A DNA stretch of 34,575 nucleotides from Reyranella massiliensis 521 (lineage in GTDB: Bacteria > Pseudomonadota > Alphaproteobacteria > Reyranellales > Reyranellaceae): the NCBI GenBank assembly GCA_945862125.1, contig CAMAYC010000044.1, forward strand, positions 1 to 34,575. Reading direction: 5' to 3'. Positions 14,967-27,257 of the stretch are shown piece after piece. Position numbers and translations under genes: made by a program. The notes below the pieces were generated by a model that saw only the letters and a program-made list of their open reading frames with translations, had not been told where the DNA came from and did no database searches. Each line of letters begins with the position of its first letter. The stretch's first letter is position 1.

Positions 14967-16319
14967 TTATGCCGGCCGAAGCTTGAGGGTGAAGATGGCG
15001 CCCCCGGCAGGCCGGTTTTCGACGCTGATGCTACCGCCATGCGCCGCCGCGACGCGGGCGACGATCGCCAGGCCCAGGCCGCGGCTGTCGGGGCGAGCAC
15101 GATCGCGGCGCCAGAAGCGCCTGAAGATCGACTGCCGATCAGTCTCCGGCACGCCGGGGCCGTCGTCTAGAACACAAACGGTGCCGTCGGCGGAAACGTC
15201 GACTTCAATGGATGTTCCGCGCGGCGTGTGCCGGATCGCGTTCTCGACCAGATTGCGCACGGCGCGGAACAAGGCATCGGGATGGCCGTGCACCCAGACT
15301 GCACTGTCGGCGCCGGTGAGCGCGATCGTCTTGGACATGTCCACGGCAAGAGGGGCCATGAAGCCCACGGCGTCGGAGCAGACGGCATGAAGATCGGCCT
15401 TCGCATCGTCGCCGACCACGAAGCTCTCGAGCTCGGCGATATCGAGGACCTGGCCGACCGTACGGGCCATGCCGACGATGTCGGTGCGAAGCGCATCCTG
15501 AACCGGTCCGGCGCCCAGCGAATCGACGCGGACGCGCATGATGGCAAGTGGCGTACGCAGCTCGTGCGCGACGTCGGCAGTGAACTCGCGTTGCGCCCGG
15601 AAGCCCGACTCCAGGCGCTCGAGCGCCTGGTTGACGGCTCGGACCAGCGGCACGATCTCGGTCGGCATCGATTGCTCGGGCAGGCGGACATCGGTGCGCG
15701 CCGGGCCAATCGCCGCCACCGTCGTCGAGGCTTCGCGCACCGGGTCGAGCGCCCGACGAAAGATCAGGATGCTGATCAGCAGCAGCACCAGCAAGATCGG
15801 AAAGGTGATCCAGGCGACGCGCGAGAAGAATCCGGCAACGATGTCGTCGATGATGACGTCACGGTGCGCTAGATCCTGGCCGATCTGGATCCAGTAGAGA
15901 CGATCGCCGACCGTGCGGACCACCGTGAGGCCGAACAGGCCCGATCCCGATTGCCGCCGACGCGTGCTGCTGTCGTCCTCGGCCGATGTCCCCGGCGGAA
16001 ACAGGGCAGCCCCGTCGGCACGAGAAGAGAATAGAACCCGCCCCGATGCATCGAGGACCGCGTAGGCATAGAGCCCATGGGACTCGGCGTAGAGCGGCCG
16101 GACATCGTCGGGAATATCGAGCGTAGCTTTGCCATCGGCCTGTGGCCGCAGGAAGCTGCCGATGGTGACGGCCTGGCTGCGTAGCGTTTCACGGTGAAGG
16201 CTGTTGGCCGCCGTTTCGAGCAGCCAGTAGAGCGCCAGCGGCATCAGGACGGACGTGACGCCGATCGCAACTACTTGAAGCGCCACGACCCTCGAGATGA
16301 TCGAGCGGAAGTATGTCAC
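14967..16319 (-). CDS. Sensor histidine kinase, QseC/TctE-like
   Basis: 450 residues. Helix 1 is at about 10-32, a periplasmic sensor at about 35-165, helix 2 at about 168-187, then a linker, the dimerisation box with the phosphoacceptor H252 (AHELRTPL), and the ATPase domain with N-box N360 (LVENAIRH), DDGPG (385-389) and a GLGLAI loop. All catalytic elements are intact. The sensor domain shows a VLDASGRVLFSS strand pattern like PAS/Cache-type folds. The start is GTG at 16319-16317, whose GTGA overlaps the stop of the response-regulator gene. It should phosphorylate that regulator. The signal is unknown; the neighbouring organic-acid uptake genes make a carboxylate plausible, which is inference. 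Confidence 0.93.
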   Translation of the reverse strand: MTYFRSIISRVVALQVVAIGVTSVLMPLALYWLLETAANSLHRETLRSQAVTIGSFLRPQADGKATLDIPDDVRPLYAESHGLYAYAVLDASGRVLFSSRADGAALFPPGTSAEDDSSTRRRQSGSGLFGLTVVRTVGDRLYWIQIGQDLAHRDVIIDDIVAGFFSRVAWITFPILLVLLLISILIFRRALDPVREASTTVAAIGPARTDVRLPEQSMPTEIVPLVRAVNQALERLESGFRAQREFTADVAHELRTPLAIMRVRVDSLGAGPVQDALRTDIVGMARTVGQVLDIAELESFVVGDDAKADLHAVCSDAVGFMAPLAVDMSKTIALTGADSAVWVHGHPDALFRAVRNLVENAIRHTPRGTSIEVDVSADGTVCVLDDGPGVPETDRQSIFRRFWRRDRARPDSRGLGLAIVARVAAAHGGSISVENRPAGGAIFTLKLRPA

Positions 16320-16996
16320 CCGACCTTATCCTCGGTCAGCAGGTAGCCGACGCCGCGCACGGTGTGGATCTTCACCGTAGCGCCGGTGTCGGCCAGCATC
16401 TTGCGCAGGCGATGGACATAGACCTCGACCGCGTTCGACCCGACGTCACCCGACAGGCCGAACAGGTGATCCTCGAACAGCCGCTTGGGCGCCACGTTGC
16501 CGCTGCGCCTCAGGAGGATTTCCAGCACCGCGGTCTCACGGGCCGGGAAGGCATGCACTGCGCCTGCCACGAAAATCTGCCGGCCTTCGGTGTCGAGCGC
16601 CACATTGCCGAAGGTGAGACGGCGACCGAGCAGGCTTCCCGGACGGCGCAGCAGCGCCTGGATGCGGGCAATCAGCTCTTCCATGGCAAACGGCTTGGCG
16701 AGGTAATCATCGGCGCCGGCGCGCAGGCCGGTGACACGATCGCTGACGCCGTCGCGCGCCGTCAGCACGAGGACCGGCGTCGACTCGCCGCGGCGACGAA
16801 GGTCACGCAACAAAGTGATGCCGTCTTCGTCGGGCAGGCCGAGGTCGAGCACGATTGCAGAGTACTGCATCGTGGCGAGCACATGGTCAGCATCGCCAGC
16901 GGTGCCCACCGCATCGGCTTCGATGCCGCCCTGCGAGAGCCCCTTCTTCAGCAGAGAGACGAGCTCCGTATTGTCCTCGACGAGAAGTACCCTCAT
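16316..16996 (-). CDS. OmpR/PhoB-family response regulator
   Basis: 226 residues. The receiver domain (1-about 115) has acidic residues E8/D9, the phosphoacceptor D51 in IVLDLGLPDEDG, the switch threonine in VLTARD and the KPF lysine motif. The C-terminal winged helix (about 125-222) includes FPARETAVLEILLRR, the recognition region NAVEVYVHRLRKML and the closing VRGVGYLL. I start at ATG 16996 because the protein then begins with the standard MRVLLVEDN; an upstream TTG would add 13 atypical residues. It overlaps the kinase gene by four bases, in the order regulator then kinase, as in QseBC and TctDE. Likely targets are its own promoter and adjacent genes. Confidence 0.93.
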   Translation of the reverse strand: MRVLLVEDNTELVSLLKKGLSQGGIEADAVGTAGDADHVLATMQYSAIVLDLGLPDEDGITLLRDLRRRGESTPVLVLTARDGVSDRVTGLRAGADDYLAKPFAMEELIARIQALLRRPGSLLGRRLTFGNVALDTEGRQIFVAGAVHAFPARETAVLEILLRRSGNVAPKRLFEDHLFGLSGDVGSNAVEVYVHRLRKMLADTGATVKIHTVRGVGYLLTEDKVG

Positions 16997-17063
16997 CGGC
17001 GTTCGGCTCCCATCATGTGCACGACAGATGCGCAACTTCTAACATGCCGAATGGCCGCTCGCC

Positions 17064-17077
17064 CCCAATGGATTGGG
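17064..17077. promoter_or_regulatory. Short palindrome before the alpha/beta hydrolase
   Basis: CCCAAT-GG-ATTGGG is a 6-base perfect inverted repeat with a two-base centre, in the 90-base region between the divergent response-regulator and hydrolase genes. It may be an operator or nothing; short palindromes of this size occur by chance. Confidence 0.25.
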
Positions 17078-17086
17078 TACCTTCTC

Positions 17087-17914
17087 ATGCCAGCGCGTCC
17101 CGGCTACACATCGAGTGTGACGACTTCCGACAGACTGATCACCCTCGGCGACCGCCAATTGCGCGTCCGGCGGCTGATGCCCCAGCAGGACGATGGGTTC
17201 GAACGCACGACGCTCGTCTTCCTCCATGAAGGGCTGGGCTGCATCGAGATGTGGCGCGATTTTCCTCAGTCATTGTGCAATGCCACGCGATGCAACGGCA
17301 TCGTCTACGACCGCACGGGCTATGGCGGCTCGAGCCCGTGGCCGTCGAACCCCGGCGTCCGCTACATGGAGATCGAGGCCGACGAGGTCCTGCCGCGCCT
17401 GTTCGAGGTGCTGGGCGTCGAGGATTGCGTGCTGATCGGCCACAGCGACGGCGGCACGATTGCACTCAACTACGCAGCCTCCGATCCCGAGCCGTTGCGC
17501 GCCGTGGTGACTCTTGCCGCGCACGCCATCAACGAGTCTGTTTGCGTCGACAGCATTCGAAGCGCCCGTGAGGCCTTCGCCACCGGTGGCCTGCGCGAGC
17601 GGCTCGCCCGGTATCATGGTGGCAATGTCGACGCCTGTTTTCGCCTGTGGTCCGAGGCGTGGCTGGCGCCGGGCTTCGAGCCGATGGACGCCAATGGCCG
17701 ACTGCCCGGCATCCTTGTCCCGGTGCAGGCGATCCAGGGCGAGGACGACGAGTATGGCAGTGAACTGCAGCTCGGCATCATCGCCGGCAAAGTCGGTGGC
17801 TATTGTGAGACCCGCCTGGTGCCCGGCTGCGGTCACGCCCCTCATCTGCAGCAACCGGCCTATGTGCTGTCCGAAGTCGCCCGCTTCGTGTCGCCTCTCG
17901 CTCTCGTCGATTAG
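17087..17914 (+). CDS. Alpha/beta hydrolase
   Basis: 275 residues. Motifs of an alpha/beta-hydrolase-fold enzyme are in order: oxyanion segment LVFLHEGLG (HEG in place of HG), YDRTGYGGSS, nucleophile elbow GHSDGG (Ser about 120), an acidic residue in IQGEDDEYG and the base in GCGHAPHLQQP. The HEGLG variant marks a subfamily of small esterases or lactonase-like enzymes with undefined substrates. The start is uncertain: ATG 17087, GTG 17117 (giving a tighter N-terminus) and ATG 17051 are all in frame and none has a good ribosome site. It diverges from the two-component pair. Its TAG stop overlaps the stop of the convergent TPR gene (TTAG, 17911-17914). Confidence 0.88.
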   Translation: MPARPGYTSSVTTSDRLITLGDRQLRVRRLMPQQDDGFERTTLVFLHEGLGCIEMWRDFPQSLCNATRCNGIVYDRTGYGGSSPWPSNPGVRYMEIEADEVLPRLFEVLGVEDCVLIGHSDGGTIALNYAASDPEPLRAVVTLAAHAINESVCVDSIRSAREAFATGGLRERLARYHGGNVDACFRLWSEAWLAPGFEPMDANGRLPGILVPVQAIQGEDDEYGSELQLGIIAGKVGGYCETRLVPGCGHAPHLQQPAYVLSEVARFVSPLALVD

Positions 17915-18930
17915 AGCCGCTTGAGCTCGCTGGTTGCCGCCCAGTTGAATTCTGACACGGTCGGACAGCGCGCCTGGGCGAGCTGAAGCTGCTCGCGCGC
18001 GCGCTGCTTGTCGCCGCGGCGGATCGCGTCGATGCCCATGAAGAAGGCCGACGGGCATTTGCCATTGCTGCGCTTGGCCGCATCATCGGTTTCGGCGGCA
18101 ACCTCGAGTTCACCCGCCGGCAGCTTGCCCAGCAGGAACTTGGCGATCGGCGCAGGCCACTCGGAGAGATCCTCGTTGCCGAGATCCTTGGCGAGGCCAG
18201 CGCGCGCGTCGCGTTTGGCACGGACTTGGGCGGCATACCGCCACAACAGCGGCGACAGCCGCGCCTTCACGGTCGCGCGGCCCTCGAGCGAGGCCTCGAA
18301 ATCATCGGCGGCCTCGACATACCGGCCGAGGTCGAAGTTGGCATGGCCGCGAACGAACAGCGCTGCACGCCGGTCGGTCGCCGTCGTTGGACCGGCAAGC
18401 GTCCCGTCGAGCAGGGCATGGGCGCGCTGGAAATCGGCGATCTGCATGTGGACCTGCGCCTGGGCGATCGCCAGCGACGGGTCGCCCGGCTTGCGCAGGA
18501 GCGCGTGATCGAGCGTGCGCAAAGCCGCCGCGCGGTCGCCACCACCCGCCAGCTCGGGCACGGTGCTGGACAGCACCATCTGCCAGCTCGTGGGCAGGAC
18601 CTTGCCCATCTCATCGATATCCTTGCGGCTGTCGGCTTCACGGCCGAGCCGGCTCAACTGATAGGCGCGGATGCCGAGATAGAGCGAACGATCGAAGGCC
18701 GAGAGCTTGGGGCTCGACAGGATCTTGTCGAGGGCATCCAGGGTATCGTTTCGCTTGCTGGCGGACGCGCCCGGGCCGCTGCCGCCCGGCTGCTGGTCGA
18801 TGCCGCGCGCCGGCAGATCCCAGTCACTGCCGTTGCGCTGCGCCACGGCCTCGGCGGAGACCGTGACGAGGGCTGCAAAAGCCCCAATTGCCTTCACGAT
18901 TGCCCGCTGCATCGGGGCAATCTGGCACAT
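17911..18930 (-). CDS. Secreted TPR-repeat protein
   Basis: 339 residues. A signal peptide (through about residue 31, cleavage near AVAQ) is followed by a low-complexity stretch and then helical TPR-like repeats over about 60-245 (for example ALRTLDHALLRKPGDPSLAIAQAQVHM and ALFVRGHANFDLGRYVEAADDFEASL). The C-terminus has the family ending of Cys, FFMGIDAIRRGD, A-EQLQLAQARCP and ELKRL, seen in alphaproteobacterial NlpI-like TPR proteins; the two conserved cysteines may form a disulfide. The start at ATG 18930 has AGGCGG seven bases upstream; ATG 18912 would also give a good signal peptide. A scaffold role in the periplasm is likely. It diverges from acnA. Confidence 0.82.
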   Translation of the reverse strand: MCQIAPMQRAIVKAIGAFAALVTVSAEAVAQRNGSDWDLPARGIDQQPGGSGPGASASKRNDTLDALDKILSSPKLSAFDRSLYLGIRAYQLSRLGREADSRKDIDEMGKVLPTSWQMVLSSTVPELAGGGDRAAALRTLDHALLRKPGDPSLAIAQAQVHMQIADFQRAHALLDGTLAGPTTATDRRAALFVRGHANFDLGRYVEAADDFEASLEGRATVKARLSPLLWRYAAQVRAKRDARAGLAKDLGNEDLSEWPAPIAKFLLGKLPAGELEVAAETDDAAKRSNGKCPSAFFMGIDAIRRGDKQRAREQLQLAQARCPTVSEFNWAATSELKRL

Positions 18931-18954
18931 GCCTCAACCGCCTGCATCCGCCGA

Positions 18955-18983
18955 TTGCCTGCGGAGGTCCCTGCCCCTATTTT
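18955..18983 (+). promoter_or_regulatory. Candidate sigma-70 promoter of acnA
   Basis: TTGCCT (18955-18960) and TATTTT (18978-18983) are separated by exactly 17 bases, 40 bases before the aconitase start codon. Both are reasonable -35 and -10 matches. This would drive the long rightward gene run. Confidence 0.4.
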
Positions 18984-19023
18984 GCCACCGTCGCCCAAAA
19001 CCGCCTTCCAGGAGTACCCGACC

Positions 19024-21711
<2,688 letters not shown>

Positions 21712-21721
21712 CGCTGCGGCC

Positions 21722-22276
21722 ATGGCGACGGGGCTCACCGGGCATGCCGTCGCCATGGCCCGCAACAACATCTGGGCGAACCATCGTCTGCTGACGGCCT
21801 GCAAGCCGCTGTCGGCAGATGAGTTCGCCGCGCCGCGGACGGGCTTTTTCCCCTCGCTGCGGGCCACGCTGAACCACATCCTCTGGGTCGACGTCTACTA
21901 CATCGACGCGCTGCATCGCGATCCCACAGTGCTCAGGCGTTATCACGACCCGATCCCCGATTTCCCGGACGCGGCGTCCCTCTACGACGCGCAGATCGCC
22001 AGCGACCGGCGGCTGCTCTCCTTCTGCGAATGCCAGACCGAGGCGTCGCTGGCCGAGGGACTGGTCCTGCCCCGGCCCAACCGCACGCCGCCGCCATCGA
22101 GCGTGATCTCGATCCTCGAACATCTCTTCCAGCACCAGACGCATCATCGCGGGCAGGCCCACGCCATGCTGGCCGGCACGAGCGTGAAGCCGCCGCAGCT
22201 CGACGAGTTCTTTCTCGCCGGTGAGCAGCACCTGCGACGCGACGAGTTGTTGGCGCTGGGCCTGGAGCCGAGCTGA
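21722..22276 (+). CDS. DinB-family (putative metal-binding four-helix) protein
   Basis: 184 residues. The pattern is that of the DinB/YfiT superfamily: H52 in the LNHILWVD helix, then H138 and H142 in LFQHQTHHRGQ, the three histidines expected to hold a divalent metal. These proteins are often thiol-dependent transferases or enzymes of unknown reaction. The start at ATG 21722 lies 10 bases after the acnA stop, without a strong ribosome site, and an internal ATG 11 codons on is possible. The stop overlaps the next start as TGATG (one base shared), suggesting coupled translation with the VOC-hydrolase fusion. Confidence 0.88.
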   Translation: MATGLTGHAVAMARNNIWANHRLLTACKPLSADEFAAPRTGFFPSLRATLNHILWVDVYYIDALHRDPTVLRRYHDPIPDFPDAASLYDAQIASDRRLLSFCECQTEASLAEGLVLPRPNRTPPPSSVISILEHLFQHQTHHRGQAHAMLAGTSVKPPQLDEFFLAGEQHLRRDELLALGLEPS

Positions 22277-23397
22277 TGCGTCCACGCTCTTCCTTCGCCG
22301 GTGCCGCGATCGAGGTGAGCGACCTCGCGCGCTCGGTGGCGTTCCACCGGCTGTGGCTGCCGATGCTGGGCTTCCATCGCGTCTGGGCAAGCCCCGACCG
22401 CGTGATGTGGTCGCGCGGCTACGACCATTTCGTCATGCGTCAGGCCAAGGACGGCATTTCCTATGGGCCGGGCGCGCTGTGGCTCGCCGTGTCGGCCGAC
22501 AGCCGCGCCCAGGTCGACCAGGTCTTCGCCGAGCTGCGCGACGCAGGCGCCGAGATCATCCAGCGCCCGCAGGAACTCGACTACCTGGCGCCAGGCTACT
22601 ACTCGGTCGGCTTTCGAGATCCCGACGGCGTGCCCATCGAAGTCATGCATCGCTGGGACGAACTGCCCGACATCGCCGATGCCGAGCAGGTGCGCGTGCC
22701 CGGCCACGGCATCAGCCTGGGCGGCTACTTCTTCAAGCCGCAAGCCGGCCAGCCACCTTATCCGGCGCTGGTCCTGCTTCACGGATTTGCCGGCCACGCC
22801 CACAACATGGTCGGGCTGGCGCGCGCTGCCGCGGCCAATGGCTATGCCGCCCTGGCGCTTTCGCTGCGCGGGTGGCTGGGTTCGGAGGGCGAGAACGACC
22901 AGGGGCTGCGCCAACCGCTCGACGTGCTGGCCGCGATCGACTGGCTGGCCAAACGGCCGCTTGTCGACCGTGATCGTATCGGTCTGGTCGGCGCCTCGAT
23001 GGGCGGGCAGGTCGCGCTGCTCGCCGCCGCCCACAAGCCGCCGGTCAAGGCTGTCGCCTCCTTCTTCGCGCCAACCGATCTCGCACGCTGGCGCGAGGCC
23101 AATCCCTTCATGCGCGACTACCTCGACGATCTGTGTGGACCCGAGGGTCTGCCGGTGCGCTCGCCGATCCTGCGCGTGGCGCAGATCGACGCGCCGGTGC
23201 TGCTGATCCACGGCGATCTCGACGAAAACGTGCCGGTGGCGCAGAGCGTTGCCATGGCCGCGGCGCTGCGCGACCACGGCAAGGACGCCGAGGCCTTCGT
23301 GGTCACCGGCGCCACCCACTATTTCACCGAGCAGCAAAATGCCATCGCCCGGCGTAAGCTGTTCGACTTCCTGCGCCGTCATCTCATCCGGAGTTAA
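22276..23397 (+). CDS. VOC (glyoxalase-like) domain fused to dienelactone-hydrolase-like domain
   Basis: 373 residues with two domains. Residues about 8-128 form a vicinal-oxygen-chelate domain (IEVSDLARSVAFHRLWLPMLGF, a long central region and RDPDGVPIEVMHR); of the usual metal ligands, H51 and E122 are in place while the first-strand ligand position looks non-canonical. Residues about 140-373 form an alpha/beta hydrolase with LLHGFAGH (oxyanion), S241 in GASMGG, D316 in HGDLDENVP and H348 in GATHYF, a complete triad. The hydrolase resembles dienelactone hydrolase/S9-type peptidase folds. The ATG overlaps the previous stop codon. The fusion suggests two sequential steps on one small substrate, for example ring fission or isomerisation then ester hydrolysis; that is inference. 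Confidence 0.88.
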   Translation: MRPRSSFAGAAIEVSDLARSVAFHRLWLPMLGFHRVWASPDRVMWSRGYDHFVMRQAKDGISYGPGALWLAVSADSRAQVDQVFAELRDAGAEIIQRPQELDYLAPGYYSVGFRDPDGVPIEVMHRWDELPDIADAEQVRVPGHGISLGGYFFKPQAGQPPYPALVLLHGFAGHAHNMVGLARAAAANGYAALALSLRGWLGSEGENDQGLRQPLDVLAAIDWLAKRPLVDRDRIGLVGASMGGQVALLAAAHKPPVKAVASFFAPTDLARWREANPFMRDYLDDLCGPEGLPVRSPILRVAQIDAPVLLIHGDLDENVPVAQSVAMAAALRDHGKDAEAFVVTGATHYFTEQQNAIARRKLFDFLRRHLIRS

Positions 23398-23403
23398 CCG
23401 TTC

Positions 23404-24075
23404 ATGCGTGTTTCCGAAGCCATCAATTCGCGCCGCTCGATGCGGGTCTTCTCGCCGGAGCCGGTGCCGAAAGCCGACATCGAGTGGATCGTGACCAACG
23501 CCAACCGGGCGGCCTCCAACGGCAACCTGCAGCCTTGGAAGCTCCACATCACGACGGGCAAGGCGCGGCTGCGCCTCTCTGCGGCGATCCTGAAGGCGAT
23601 GGACGACGGCGATTCGGGGCCGGGTGCGGAATACGACGTCTATCCGAAGGAATTCGCGCCGATCTACGACCAGAGGCGCAAGCTGGTCGGCAAGCAGCTC
23701 TACACCCTCCTCAACGTGCCGCGCGGCGATGCCGCCGGCATGCTGAAGCAGTTCCGCAAGAACTACGACTTCTTCGACGCACCGGTCGGCATGATCCTCT
23801 GCATCGAGCGCGGCATGGGCAATGGCCAGTGGATCGACTGCGGCATCTTCCTCGACCAGCTCATGCTGCTGGCCCGCGAGAAAGGCCTGCATACCTGCCC
23901 TCAGGCCGCCTTCAGCCGCTTTCAGCACGTCGTGCGGCGCGAGTTGAAGATCCCCGACAACCAGATCGTGATCTGCGGCCTGGCGCTGGGCCACGCCGAT
24001 CCCGACGTGGTGCCCAACAGCCTGATCACGGAGCGCGCGCCGATCCAGGATTTCACGACCTGGCACAACGAATGA
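23404..24075 (+). CDS. Nitroreductase-family flavoprotein
   Basis: 223 residues. The N-terminal RRSMRVF motif (10-16) binds the FMN phosphate, ASNGNLQPWKLHI (38-50) is the flavin loop, and the C-terminal part has the LLAREKGLHTCPQAAF helix and the VICGLALGHAD motif. It is an FMN-dependent NAD(P)H oxidoreductase acting on nitro, quinone or similar acceptors. A region of about 30 residues around 66-98 (MDDGDSGPGAEYDVYPKEFAPIYDQRRK) is typical of the longer subgroup. It begins 6 bases after the fusion gene. Its stop overlaps the next start as ATGA, so it is cotranscribed and probably translationally coupled with the membrane glycosyltransferase-like gene. Confidence 0.92.
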   Translation: MRVSEAINSRRSMRVFSPEPVPKADIEWIVTNANRAASNGNLQPWKLHITTGKARLRLSAAILKAMDDGDSGPGAEYDVYPKEFAPIYDQRRKLVGKQLYTLLNVPRGDAAGMLKQFRKNYDFFDAPVGMILCIERGMGNGQWIDCGIFLDQLMLLAREKGLHTCPQAAFSRFQHVVRRELKIPDNQIVICGLALGHADPDVVPNSLITERAPIQDFTTWHNE

Positions 24076-25277
24076 CATCGTCGTCGCGGATCGACCTGCG
24101 GATTGCCGCGGCCTTCTGCGGCGTCATCGGCCTCTACGACACGCTCTACGTTTCCTTTCTGCTGTCGGGCGGACCGCGCATCGGCCCGTTCATGGATGTC
24201 CTCTTCCCGGACTTCCTCGTTTTCCACGCCGCCGTGCGCGCTTTCCTCGAAGGCAAGCTCGCCCTGATCTACGACATCGACGCCTTCACGCAATTCCAGA
24301 ACGTCATCTACCCCGACCGCTTTCCCGGAACGGTGCTTTTCCGGCCATTCTTCTATCCGCCGACATGGCTGCTGATGTTGCTGCCGCTCGGCCTATTGGC
24401 GGTCGGTCCGGCCTATGGCGCATTCATGATCGCCACGGCCGCCGCCGCGACCGCAATGGAAGGCCGGCGCGACTGGTGGGGTTGGCTCGCCGTCGCTTCC
24501 TCCCCGGCCGCCGTCTGGGTGGTGCTGGCCGGCCAGAATACGTTTCTCAGCCTTGCCTGCTTCTACGGCGGCTTGCGCCTGCTCGATCGTTCACCAGCCG
24601 CCGCCGGCATTCTTCTCGGTCTGCTGAGCTACAAGCCGCAGATCTGGGTACTGGTGCCCCTGGCCCTGCTGGCCGCACGGCAATGGCGGGTGCTCGCCTG
24701 GACGGCCGGCACCGTGGCCGTGCTGTCGCTGGCAAGCCTCGGCGTCTTCGGCCTCGATTTCTGGCTCGCCTTCGTCGATGCCATGCGCGAGGCCGGTTCG
24801 GAGAACGTGGCGAACACCATGTTCAAACGCATCTATATGCATATGACGACGCTGGTGGCGGCCGCCCGCATCCTCGGTCTCTCGCCTGGCATTGCCGGCG
24901 CGATCCAGATCGCCGGCGCCGCGTTGGCAGTGGCCGCTGTCTGGTTCGCCTTCCGCCGGTATCGGCCAAGCGACGCGCGCATCGCGGTGCTGGCGACGGC
25001 GACCTTCCTGGTGTCGCCCTACACGCTGAATTACGACCTGCTGTTGCTGATGCCGGCCGCCGTGGCGTTGTTCCGGCGCGGCGCCGCGCTCGGTTTCTAT
25101 CCGCTGGAACGGCTGGTCTATTTCGTGCTGTGGTTGATGCCAACGGCCGGCATGGTCCTGAACCGGCTCGACCTGCCGATCATGCCGGTGGTTATTCTAC
25201 TGTTTGGTGCGATCGCCTGGGCACGGCTGCGGGCCGAGTCCAAAGTCGAATTGCCGAGCGCCGCGGCGGCGCGCTAA
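24072..25277 (+). CDS. GT87/DUF2029-family membrane glycosyltransferase-like protein
   Basis: 401 residues with about ten hydrophobic helices. The first periplasmic loop contains DFLVFHAAVRAFLEGK, the conserved aspartate segment of the GT-C, GT87 (alpha-mannosyltransferase-like, DUF2029) family, and FFYPPTWLLMLLPLG follows. Later features are GLLSYKPQIWVLVPLALL (the family's YKPQ motif) and LVSPYTLNYDLLLL. These proteins use polyprenyl-phosphate sugars to glycosylate substrates on the outer face of the membrane; acceptor and sugar are unknown here. Its start overlaps the nitroreductase stop (ATGA). It ends 42 bases before acs. Its place among cytosolic metabolic genes is unexplained. Confidence 0.88.
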   Translation: MTSSSRIDLRIAAAFCGVIGLYDTLYVSFLLSGGPRIGPFMDVLFPDFLVFHAAVRAFLEGKLALIYDIDAFTQFQNVIYPDRFPGTVLFRPFFYPPTWLLMLLPLGLLAVGPAYGAFMIATAAAATAMEGRRDWWGWLAVASSPAAVWVVLAGQNTFLSLACFYGGLRLLDRSPAAAGILLGLLSYKPQIWVLVPLALLAARQWRVLAWTAGTVAVLSLASLGVFGLDFWLAFVDAMREAGSENVANTMFKRIYMHMTTLVAAARILGLSPGIAGAIQIAGAALAVAAVWFAFRRYRPSDARIAVLATATFLVSPYTLNYDLLLLMPAAVALFRRGAALGFYPLERLVYFVLWLMPTAGMVLNRLDLPIMPVVILLFGAIAWARLRAESKVELPSAAAAR

Positions 25278-25319
25278 AACCGCAACAATTCAAGGCACTA
25301 AGCCAATCAGGAGGAAATA

Positions 25320-27253
<1,934 letters not shown>

Positions 27254-27257
<4 letters not shown>

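Noticed and set aside
18226-19023. In-frame upstream extension of aconitase
   Set aside because: It would cover the divergent TPR gene and the candidate promoter. ATG 19024 has a ribosome site and gives the family's usual length and cysteine numbering.
22144-24078. 644-codon leftward frame opposite the VOC-hydrolase and nitroreductase genes
   Set aside because: Antisense shadow. The rightward genes have complete catalytic motifs and coupled starts.
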